The position numbers and the translations under genes are program-made. Below the pieces are notes generated by a model. The model saw only the letters and a list, made by a program, of their open reading frames with translations. It did no database searches and had not been told where the DNA came from. A stretch of 64,000 nucleotides of DNA, taken from Prosopocoilus inquinatus (taxonomy: Eukaryota > Arthropoda > Insecta > Coleoptera > Lucanidae). The stretch lies in NCBI GenBank assembly GCA_036172665.1, contig CM069871.1, positions 9,734,001 through 9,798,000 on the forward strand, read 5' to 3'. This document shows, piece after piece, positions 1-9,239 of the stretch; the stretch's first letter is position 1; each line of letters begins with the position of its first letter.

Positions 1-550
1 ATGATTGGAATTCAAATGTGTTGTAAATGGAGGGGCGGCTAAAATTGTTGACAGATTTTGGAAGCAAACGCGTTGGCGCGTTGTTTCTGAACCGTTGGAT
101 TTTCTGAACGCACCCAAAATGTTAAAAGTCAACTACTTTTATTCGAACACTGTCCAAACGAACGTTTGTTGGGCGTTCAAAAATCAAGCGCGGCTTTTGA
201 GACTTAAAATCTATGATTTTCTCCCTGGTCCAAAAATAATAATTTTCTCAGGTGCCCAATTGCCTTGGTCCAGAAATAAATTATTGTTATTTTGGGGTGT
301 CTAAATTAAGGAGGGCCTCTGAGTCAGTCTGAGCGATTTTACAGCTACTTTTTATATGCCCTGGCCCAGAAATAAAAAGTTGTGCCTAAACACATAAGTA
401 CGGTCGAAAGCAAAAAATGGTAAACACTTACAGTTTCCTGTAATTTCTCTTTCTGCGAAATGGTACTGCTTAAATGCGACTTCGCAGATTATACGAAGGT
501 TTTGAGCCTGTGAAACTTGCAAGCTTTCGTGAAGTCGTTTTTAAACAAAA

Positions 551-1362
551 GTGCCATTTTGGAGAAATGAAGGAAGAATTACAGGAAACTGTAATTTTTT
601 TCTTAATGATTTCGATAGTATTTTAAATGATGTGGACTATAACTCCCAGGACCTTCTTACGGTGTTTCAATCAAAAGCTAAGAAGTCTTGTAACTAGACT
701 CTGTTCAAGCTTTAAGCCTTTTCTCAACTACAGTGGGAAGTAAAAAAAAGTAGACAAACCGCAGTTTCCTGTAATCATTCTTTCCGAAAATGGTATGGAT
801 TAAAGACGACCTCACAGACAACATTTAAAAAAGTTAAAAAAGCTATCAAAATTAACTTTGGTAAAATCTGTGAATTCGTCTTTAATCTATGGCATTTTGA
901 GAAAGAAGTTGAAGTTTGTTAAACAATCTCGATCGTCTTTTGTTTATGTTTTTGGCAGAAACCCACAGATCCAGTTTCCTTTGGATATCTTAACGGTTAA
1001 CAACAGTACCATTTTGGAGAAATGAAGGAAAAATTACAGGAAACTGTAATTTTCTTTTTAGTGATTTCGACAGTAATTTAAATGATGTGGACTATAACCC
1101 CCAGGAGCTTCTTACGGCGTTTCAATCAAAAGCTAAGAAAGCTTGTAACTAGACTTTGTTCAAGCTTTAAGCCTTTTCTCAACTACGGTCGGAAGCAAAG
1201 AAAAGTAGACAAACTACAGTTTCCTGTAATCATTCTTTCCGAAAATAACAATGATTAAAAACGACTTCACAGATAACATTTAAAAAAGTTAAAAGCTATA
1301 AAAATTTAACTTTGGTAAAATCTGTGAATTCGTCTTTAATCTATGGCATTTTGAGAAAGAAT
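551..1362. repeat. Two tandem copies of a ~455-bp mixed repeat
   Basis: The segment starting CCATTTTGGAGAAATGAAGG at 554 recurs at 1009. Similarity continues for about 350 bp through the GTTTCAATCAAAAGC and CAGTTTCCTGTAAT stretches. Each copy ends inside a mariner-type MITE. The spacing of 455 bp suggests a tandem duplication of a segment that already contained the element. Positions 1-550 carry another diverged end of the same element (about 402-600) and nothing coding. Confidence 0.75.
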
Positions 1363-1411
1363 AATTACAGGAAACTGTAGTTTGTCTACTTTTTTTTTGC
1401 TTCCGACTGTA
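1184..1411. mobile_element. MITE with ~60-bp inverted ends, Tc1/mariner-like
   Basis: The element is 228 bp. It begins TACGGTCGGAAGC and ends with the inverse GCTTCCGACTGTA. The inverted arms run on through AGTAGACAAACTACAG and TTTCCTGTAAT. It has no coding capacity. Ends beginning TACNGTCGG with TA borders are typical of mariner-derived MITEs. A second, 3'-truncated copy starts at about 729. The rest of 1412-1883 shows only a CGA microsatellite at 1784-1806. Confidence 0.75.
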
Positions 1412-1883
1412 TTTCTGGTTGGTTCTGGTTCAGAAATGAAACCATTTTCGGGTGTCGATTTTAATTTTTTATTTTTTTGATGTGCCCAATTTTAACTCTC
1501 TTTAACGAATTTTTGAATCGAATTGATTTTTAGGTTATTTTTCAATGACATTTCATGCGTCCCAATAAATTCCCCAGTCCTAAAGTCCCTAACATTTAGT
1601 ACTCTACTGTTATACTTAAAAAAAAAAAACAAACAAAAACTTTTCACCTCCCATGCACGCCAGTAGTTCCCCCATTTTATGCTAACACATGAAGCTATGC
1701 TATGAAATGTGGTTTGGTTAGATCGTAAACAATGTCATGAAACTATTGAACGCGCATAGAATGAAATCAATCGAACCGGCGAGCGACGACGACGACGACG
1801 ACGACTTCATCTAAAGTTCGTCGCTTCCGGCTTCCGTCTCATGACATTGTGGCCAACAGAGTAAACTATTTGAGGTACGTTAC

Positions 1884-1963
1884 CCTTTTTCCTCGCCTCC
1901 CTCGCGCTCCTTTTTCTCCCGGTAAGCCGGGCGGTCCCACTGGGCCGGGTTCACCTTTCTCAC
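1884..1963 (-). CDS. Collagen exon 13, last seen: ends in a basic cluster
   Basis: Eighty bases start with GT (finishing a split Gly codon) and encode EKGEPGPVGPPGLPGEKG followed by ARGRRGKR. The donor is AGG|GTAACG, phase 0. The acceptor TTTGCGAG has a poor pyrimidine tract. An alternative acceptor at 1982-1983 would give a longer exon but breaks the Gly register, so the shorter one is preferred. The terminal RGKR fits the loose furin pattern R-X-K/R-R, though the helical context makes cleavage doubtful; heparin binding is as likely. No further exon is visible between here and position 1. Confidence 0.82.
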
Positions 1964-2152
1964 CTCGCAAATTACCAAGTTCTTTAGTATTCTTATTGCT
2001 ATTGTGTGTATGTACAACATGATGAAATTTGGTCGGCGTGTAAATCCCCCGGTTTGCGACCAGATAGAAACAAATTTAGTCGCGAAATAAATTATTTTAT
2101 TATTGCGATAAGGCGGGCGGGAGTAAAGAAACAAAAAAAAGGAAATAGTTAC

Positions 2153-2258
2153 CAGGTGGGCCTGGAGGTCCCGGTGGTCCTTCGATTATCCCGGTCGGGA
2201 ATTGATCACCTGTTAGGGTCGTAGTTAAACCGCGCTCGCCTTTGTCTCCCTTATCGCC
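2153..2258 (-). CDS. Collagen exon 12: helix, break, then Gly-Pro-Pro run
   Basis: The exon is 106 bp, with a strong TTTGTTTCAG acceptor (phase 0) and a G|GTAACT donor (phase 1, splitting a Gly codon). The frame gives GDKGDKGERG, then a non-collagenous stretch LTTTLTGDQFPTGIIE, then GPPGPPGPP and the first base of the next Gly. The sequence around [13 protein letters not shown] resembles a break near the carboxyl part of type XXV collagen. The phase change agrees exactly with the GT start of exon 13. Confidence 0.88.
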
Positions 2259-2567
2259 CTGAAACAAATTCAAACGCTAATCCCTTGTGCTCACACAAAT
2301 GAAACTTACTCCCCTTCCTGTTAGTACCTACTACTAATTCATTATTCTTCTTCTTCTTATTTCTATATAATATTATAATTAGTAAGAGGCCTACCTACTT
2401 ATTTTTTTTTTTATTTTATTTATTTATTTATTTATTTATTTACAACCAAGTGCACAGGTTAGTTTTACAGGAGTAATATTTAACTACACGTATTAATAAT
2501 AATACTACGAGGACTACGTTTTTGTTAATTTTTATTCCCTCATACTTTGGAAAATAAAGTCACTTAC

Positions 2568-2603
2568 ACGTTCACCTTTCGATCCGTTTCTACCGGGTAT
2601 TCC
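2568..2603 (-). CDS. Collagen exon 11 (36 bp)
   Basis: The exon encodes GIPGRNGSKGER, with a GATTGCCAG acceptor and a near-perfect GTAAGTG donor. Both borders are phase 0. The intron from exon 10 is only 87 bp, the shortest in this gene, and the intron to exon 12 is 309 bp. Confidence 0.85.
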
Positions 2604-2690
2604 CTGGCAATCAGAAATATTAGCTGTTATTTTCCTATCGAATTCGTTTTAATGATAATAATTAGTTTAATGATCAGAAAAGATTCTCAC

Positions 2691-2762
2691 AGGTAAACCC
2701 ATGGGTCCCGGTATGCCTGTGTATCCTGGGCTGCCCATCATCCCCACTGCTCCTTTGTCGCC
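2691..2762 (-). CDS. Collagen exon 10 (72 bp)
   Basis: Eight triplets read GDKGAVGMMGSPG, then YTGIPGPMGLP, with a CTAAAATAG acceptor and a GTGAGAAT donor, both phase 0. The acceptor and the first 22 exon bases are duplicated 300 bp away at 3041-3062. The transcript reaches that copy first, so it is a possible decoy acceptor. Methionines in X and Y positions are common in invertebrate collagens. Confidence 0.85.
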
Positions 2763-3296
2763 CTATTTTAGAAAGCACACTTTATTGAATTTAGATAAAA
2801 AGAAACGAAATCTATTAAATATTGTATCTCTCGAAATGCGCGCGTAGAAAAATGAGGGTGGGGGATTCCATGCTGGCGATTGAAATTCAAGTTGCCGAAC
2901 TTACTTGCAATGTTGCACCAACTTTACGAAATTAATTAAATTACCTGCGACGTAAATTTGTTTATTACGAGGGTTAACGCAGAAATAAATAACACTGTTG
3001 CCACAGTTGTATTTTTTTGACGAGGCAACACTGAGTGTTGTCCCCACTGCTCCTTTGTCGCCCTATTTTAAAAAGCACACTTTATTGAATTTAGGCAAAG
3101 AAACGAAATCTATTAAATATTGTATCTCTTGAAATGCGCGCGCGTAGAAAAATGAGGGGGGATTCCATGCTGGCGTTTGGAATTCAAGTTACCGAACTTA
3201 CTTAACTGCGACGTAAATTTTTATTACGAGGGTTAACGTATAAACAATAAATAAACTGTTGCCAGTTGTATTTTTTGATAAGGCAACGCTGGATGT
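2741..3296. repeat. Tandem duplication, period 300 bp, covering an exon border
   Basis: TCCCCACTGCTCCTTTGTCG at 2741 recurs at exactly 3041. The copies match through the AAAGCACACTTTATTGAA, GAAATGCGCGCG and GGCAAC blocks. The second copy has short deletions and ends near 3296. The duplicated unit includes 22 bp of collagen exon 10 and its acceptor, so the second copy carries a truncated exon. Confidence 0.9.
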
Positions 3297-3399
3297 TTAC
3301 ATACACGAAAAGAAACAAAAGAGAACCGCAACAAACAACGACGAAGTGCAGAATTGAACAAAGACAAAAGACGATCGTCGATACTTAATCGGTTAGGAC

Positions 3400-4300
3400 C
3401 CATTGAAGATAAAAAGACAAACTAACAAATAAGAACAAAAGAAAAATTGACGAATCGTTTGAAAACCAAATCGCGCGTTCATTTGTTTCTGCATGTATTT
3501 CATTTCTTTCTCATTTTTTCATAAAGCAAAAGAAGCCCAAAACAAATCAGAAATTGACGAACCTTTTGATTTAATCGAATCAAGCTTTCGTTTGTTTTCT
3601 CTCTTATTTTTTTTTTGTCTTCTAAACTGAGAAATTGACGATTTCCGTTGCGAAACATTTGATAATCAAATCGAGCTTTCAATCATTTTTTGCCTTTCAT
3701 TTTCTTCTTCTTTTTCTTCTTGTAAGCAAAAAATTCATTTGTTTTTTTTATCTGTTCTTCTTTTGACGATTGACGATTTCCAGTGCGAAACATTTGATAA
3801 GCAAATCGAGGTTTCAATCGTCTTTTGCCCTTGATTTTCTTCTTCTCGTAAGCAAAAATTTCATTTGTTTTTTTTATCTGTTCTTCCTTATAGTTTTTTT
3901 ACTCATAATCATTTTTTTTTCTTTGAAAGAAAACAGAAAAATGAGACATTGACGATTTCCTGTAGATGCGAATTTTTTGATAATCGAATGAAGCTTTCAA
4001 TTGTCTCTGAACTTCATCTTTTTCCTTCTTGCAAGTAAAAGTTTCATTTGTTTTTTTTAATACGTAGCGTACTTCATTGTAATCCTTTCTTTTTGAAGTA
4101 AGAAAGGTTCATTTGAAAATGAAAATCGAATAAATAGAGCTTTCTTTTGTTTCCTGACGTTCGCCACCATCTGTTTTTCTTGGTAGTCAAGCAAAAATAA
4201 CAAATGAAGGATCGCACGCTTCTGAAAATCAAAGCAAATCTGATCAATAAAAGTTTTTCTTGTTAGCATTTCCTTTATTATTTCTTTTTAAATTCAGCTT
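3400..4300. repeat. Degenerate tandem array, pyrimidine-rich
   Basis: Blocks containing GACGATTTCC, GAAACATTTGATAA, AATCGAGCTTTCAATC and TTTCATTTG recur at about 3640, 3773 and 3949, with looser copies before and after. Spacing varies (about 140-180 bp). It lies in the 5.2-kb intron between exons 9 and 10. The stretch 4300-4770 shows nothing recognisable. Confidence 0.6.
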
Positions 4301-4796
4301 TCATTTATTCTTCGCGTTTCAATTTTCTTGTTTCCTTTTATAAACACAAAAAAAAAATAAAAAATTGGTGGTTTTGTTTTTCTTTTCAATCGGTTTAATT
4401 ATTATTTTTTCCAAGATTCCCGCAATTTCTGTTTTTTGTCGGCTTGTCAGTCTCGATTTTGTAACCATCCAATCCGGCTTTTGTTTCTCGTTTCTGCTTC
4501 TCTTTGTACTTCGTCGAATTTCCTTTGATTTCTGAAAGCCTAATTAATTTTTTCATGTAATATTTGACATTCTTTTGTTCCACGCACGCACATGTTACGG
4601 TTTGAAAAACTGCTTTTCAAAAGTCATCCTGTATATGTCACATTTTAAATCGCATTTCTTAGTTTCGATGGCGCAATGTTCGGAAATCGTGTGAACCTAT
4701 AACGACGGAGTTTCTCACCTGCTTTTATTACGTTAAGTTGTTTTTATTAACACACCTTCGCCGCAGAATAGTTGTATTTTTATGACAGAAAGTGCG

Positions 4797-5560
4797 TCCC
4801 ACGGTTCGATCTAATTTTGTGGTGCAATTCGCGGACCGATTTATTTGTACAGGTTTTTCTTTATATTTTAGAGAAAAACTTTAAATGCAAAAGTTGTAGG
4901 GTTTTATGTCTATTATCTTTTAGACTTATCACAAGAAACAAAAGCGCATCGCAAATTGGAGAAAAAAATACAATTTTTGTTTTTTCAAATGGAACAACCT
5001 GTATATTGTTTGCTAAGATGAAAGATCATCATATGTTGATGTTTGGAAGAGCCATTTGTGAGATATTTGAGATCAGAATATCAATCAATTAAATATATAA
5101 AATATTAAGGCGGCCTGGAAATTTGCTTTTTATATTAATTTCTATTGCTTTTTACTAAATATAACTAAAACAGCCATTTAGAACATTTGTAAGCGCCTTT
5201 CTAGGCCGTCTTGATTTTTTAAACGCCATTATAGTGATATTTTAAACTTAATTATATCACGAACGGCCGCGGCAAATGTCAACATATTATATATTTTTGA
5301 AATCAGGAAAACATGATCTTTCATCTTAGCAAACAATATACAGGATGTTCTATTTAAAAAACAAAAAGTTGTATTTTTTTCTCTAATTTGCGATGCGCTT
5401 TTGTTTTTTTGTGATATCTCTAAAAGAAAATAGGCATAAAACCCTACAACTTTTGCATTTAAAGTTTTTCTCTAGTTCATAAAATAAACCCTGTAGGTAG
5501 GGTGCAAAATATAAAAACCTCAGAACAGTTTCAGATTTAATTTTGTGGTGCATTTCGCAG
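4797..5560. mobile_element. Non-coding element with long inverted arms
   Basis: The left arm (about 4797-5030) and the right arm (about 5310-5560) are inverse copies. Matching segments are AACTTTAAATGCAAAAGTTG, GCGCATCGCAAATT and TTTGCTAAGATGAAAGATCAT. Both arms contain a CCTGTATATTGTTTGC-type segment. The spacer between them holds no open frame of note. The outer edges are blurred, so the exact ends are uncertain. Confidence 0.65.
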
Positions 5561-5800
5561 ACAGTTTTTTTTTTCTTTGTACACGTCAGAACGCTTCGGC
5601 GATTACGATTTTTGCTACGTCGGTATTTTAATCGCCTCAATTAAAAATTTTTATCGGCCCGGAATTTCCATTTTTAGCATTGACTGCACAATCGTTTACC
5701 AGCTAAGTTTGTCAAGCTTTTCGTGGGATTTAAGTTGAATGTTTATTCTAAAAGTCGAGACCGGTCATAAAATTCGGCGACGTCTCAGTTTTTGTGATAT

Positions 5801-6075
5801 TGTTACGCCGTGAGCCCGGGTGGTCAGACAGCGTGCCTCCGTCCTTGATTAATCCTGGAGGGTCCGGAAAGGCCTAGAACTCTCTGGCAGGTACCCGAAT
5901 CCCTCGATACGTTTCTGGAGTATGTGGGCTTGCCTATATATAAGAATGCGAAGTATCACGAAACCATAAGTGGCGACGTAATAGAAAGTACTCTGTTTAT
6001 TAAAACGGTTGCGTTTTAATAAAGTGCTTAGGAATAGTCGACGAGTTTTATTTGCGAACCTCGAAATCGTAATAA
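5801..6075 (+). mobile_element. Probable solo LTR of a Gypsy-like retrotransposon
   Basis: The sequence begins TGTTACGCCGTGAGCCCGGG and ends near TCGAAATCGTAATA, giving the TGTTACG/CGTAATA ends common in insect Gypsy LTRs. Inside lie a TATA box (CCTATATATAAG, near 5932) and a polyadenylation signal (AATAAA, near 6018). No gag or pol remnants flank it, so it would be a solo LTR. Clear target-site copies were not found. Positions 6076-6869 show nothing recognisable. Confidence 0.5.
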
Positions 6076-6869
6076 TTTAATATGGTTCCTGCGATTTACA
6101 TTTTTTTGTCTGTCCTCTTGTTATTTCGACGGAAAGATAAATTACGTTCGTACTTGACCTTTGATGCAGTTGGTTGGCACTCATGTCATCTTATGCGCAG
6201 CTGGCTTTTGTTGATGTCACGTTGGTTTCGGTTCGTCCAAACACTTCCTTACTGAATCAGGGGTAAGGCCAAGTTTGACTTTGTTAATTTTTGGCGTGCA
6301 TGAACCACGCAGTCGTTTCCTGCATTAAACGACGACATTTTTCGGTTTTTACTTGTTGCCCTGGCGAACGGAAACTCTTCCTAATTGTCTCAGCCTGTCC
6401 CCAGTTGTTGTATAAACTGACTCATTTCTTTTGATCCACTCTTCGCTTTTAATTTAATTAATTTATTTATTGTAGCTTCACATCAACAAACCTTCCTATC
6501 AATTTAGCGCCATCTATTGTTAAAAATGACAAACAAAGTCAGTTGCAACAGCGGTTGTTTTTTCTCTGAATTTCGGTTAATTGGATGTCATGTCGGTTAG
6601 AACCATTTCATTAAAAATTTCATTTAGTAACAGTTTGTTTTTAGCTTTGTTCCAACAACAACTTCTAACTAGTTCGAGAGCGTCAATAGCAAGCATCTGT
6701 CAAAATTATACATTTGATGGTGCTGTTAAAATCGGTCAAAACTTCGATGGGCAACTGTCTTTGATGGTTCCGAACTAGTCAAGACTCTTCTGTTGAAAAG
6801 AAAACCTATCGATATTAAGAACAAAATATTGAGACACTATTGAAGGAGGCAAACTTGACACTACGACTA

Positions 6870-7449
6870 CAATTGAATCGACGAGTGTAAAAACGAGTTC
6901 AGGTCAAATTGACTGTGTTGAGAAAACAACAAATAACTTTCTAGATTTTTATTTTAAATGAATCATTGACTCGAAATTCTTTCAGATAAGAATATCTGAC
7001 GCCTCCTGAAGCCAATAATTACTTAAAATAAAAATCTAGAAAAAGTTATTTGTAGTTTTCTCAACACAGTAAATTTGGGCTGAACACCATCATGCACTCA
7101 TCGATTCAATTGCAGCTCAACTTTGAGCTGAGGCTTAAACCCTCAGCGACGATTATTTTAACAATTGTTGTGAATGGTTCAAAGTTAAACCGTCATTCTA
7201 AAACTGGGTCATAGGGCCATTTGCACCACTTTCAGTTAAAATTTAAGCTCCACTTAATTCCATAGAAACGTTTGTTGCAACAATTGTTTCTATGGAGTTA
7301 AGTGGAGCTTAAATTTTAACTGAAAGTGGTGCAAATGGCCCTTAATGTAACAGTAAATTGTAACAGTCACAATCGATTGAACCGGTTTTGGCAACAGCGT
7401 CCGCGCGGTCGCCACTATGGTTTGTAGGTAGACGTGACAACGTCGCTCT
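6870..7449. repeat. Dispersed repeat, copy A (carries a MITE insertion)
   Basis: This copy shares CAATTGAATCGACGAGTG, an inner inverted pair (CTAGATTTTTATTTTAA and its inverse), AACAGTCACAATC and CGTCGCTCT with copy B at 45586-46010. The main difference is a 128-bp insertion at 7214-7341. The stretch 7450-8005 downstream is plain intron with a small ATT-rich patch. Confidence 0.85.
7214..7341. mobile_element. 128-bp palindromic MITE, PIF/Harbinger-like
   Basis: The element starts GGGCCATTTGCACCACTTTC and ends with its exact inverse. Nearly the whole element folds back on itself around a ~20-bp centre with CAACAATTG. It is flanked by ATA at 7211-7213 and TTA at 7342-7344, and copy B of the host repeat shows the empty site (CTGGGTCTTAATG). 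A 3-bp TTA-type duplication is the mark of PIF/Harbinger elements, with one base changed on the left side. Confidence 0.85.
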
Positions 7450-8005
7450 CATTATGAGAGCGCCATCTGTTATTATTATATTATACGAAAATAAAATTAT
7501 TTTTGGCAAAAGTCCCGATATTTAGGTATTTAGCGCCTGCGTAGTGCATGCCTGTCTGGTGACAGAAAACTGCAGTACTTTTCGGTTACAGAAGAAAACT
7601 GTAGCCACCGTTGGATATCACTACTAAACAATCCAAAGTGCAATTGTTTCGTGTCATTTTAATTTTTAAAACACGTACACACTTACACTGTTTGGGACAC
7701 GCTCATTTATAGTAATACTAAATTAAATGTTTTTTTAAAGATGTCGAGTTCGAAGTCCTGCATTTATTATAGATCAAGGTTGGTAGAGCTGAAGCGTGCA
7801 TGTTTGTATATCACTTCTACCAATCACTCTAATTTAGTTTGACAGATATGACATCAGCAGAGTTTTTATTATCTTGAACGTTGATGCTGGGAATAAGTTA
7901 AACATGCAGAGAGCAAAAATTAATTGGAGTATAAATTGAAATGTTTGAACAGCTGCTTGGCTTCATTTTTACTTGCAACATTATTAAATACACGCTAAAA
8001 CTTAC

Positions 8006-8185
8006 TTTCGGTCCGATCAATCCGTCCATTCCGGGCGGTCCCATCGGACCGAGAGGTCCGGGCTCTCCCCTTTCACCAGCAGGGCCTGGTTCTCCGGGAA
8101 TCCCCTGTCGTCCGTCGTGCCCCGGCATTCCCTCGGGTCCGGGAGGACCCGGTGGTCCGGGCGGGCCTGGCTCCCCTGGTTCACC
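8006..8185 (-). CDS. Collagen exon 9, the largest: 20 Gly-X-Y triplets
   Basis: Exactly 180 bp give 60 residues with glycine at every third position and no interruption. It starts [19 protein letters not shown] and ends GMDGLIGPK. Borders are TTTCAAACAG|GG and AAA|GTAAGTTT, phase 0. Proline is frequent in the first ten triplets, which makes a stable helix likely. The local G+C content is far above the surrounding introns, and a GC-rich patch with repeated GCGCGGG follows in the intron on the higher-coordinate side (about 8231-8290). This exon alone is enough to identify a collagen. Confidence 0.95.
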
Positions 8186-9239
8186 CTGTTTGAAACATTA
8201 ATTTAATTTCGAGTGCGCTTTCATTTTTACTTCCTGCGCGCTTGCGCGGGCCAAGCCAGCGCGGGCTAAAACGCGGGAGCAGCGCGGGAATTAAAAATTA
8301 TAAACGATTGAAAGGAAATTTGAGTACGTTTTAATACCTACTGATGCGACAGTAACACGCTCAACAGACATGCGTTCAGCAAATAATTACCAACACAAGA
8401 AAAAAAAATCTACGTCAAGGGTTAATAATAATTAGACACAACAAGACACGTGATTAATAAAACTTACTGCATTTATCAAGATGGCCAGGTGCACGCACGT
8501 TCGCTTGTTCGTTCATGGTTAGAGAGATAAACGAGATCGGCTAAGTGAATAGTTAACTGCATGTGCAAACATAATTAGCCGGCGTCGTTAATGAATGTAA
8601 AATATGGGACCAACTTCCACCATATCTGATTTATGGTGGCTTGGCTTAAGCCCCCCATCCAAAGCCAAACAAACTTATGATATGTCAATTAACGTAATTT
8701 AAAACGCCGGTGGTTTCGTTCTTCCTTTCTATTTCTTTTTTTTTTTGTCGTCGCTAATTAAGTGTTTAATTAAGCCGTGTGTGAATTTAAATTGCCTCGT
8801 ATCTTCTTTGCACTTAACGTGCAAAGATAAACGAACTTATTAGCGAACGCTAATATAAGAAACTTGAAATCTGTTTCTGATTGGAAGCTGTTAAAGGAAA
8901 GAAGATGAGAAGAAGTAAGAACTTAATAGAGAAATGAAAGTCAGGAAAACCGAGCAAAAAAAATGTTTGCTCGTTTAAAACTTTGCCAAGCTTTTCTTTT
9001 GCTCCATTTTATTTACAATGAAGAAACCTTTATTCTTTTGTGTTTGTTAATCTTAGACCTTTAAAAACCATTGTTTGATTAACTTAATTAATTTTATTTA
9101 CTTTTTTGTTCTTGTCTTCTTGTTTGTGTTTTTGTTTTTGTTTGCACCAACTATCAAATTAATTTTTTAATAGTTTTTTTTTTTTAATGTGACTGTAAAT
9201 GTGCCAATAGCTTGAATTGACAGAAATAGCCATCGACGT

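Noticed and set aside
1982..1983. Alternative acceptor extending collagen exon 13 to 1981
   Set aside because: The added residues (ELGNLR) break the Gly register, and the 1964-1965 acceptor exactly completes the split Gly codon from exon 12.
7941..8201. Plus-strand 86-codon Pro/Gly-rich frame
   Set aside because: It is the antisense of collagen exon 9; the minus strand has matching splice sites and perfect Gly-X-Y register.
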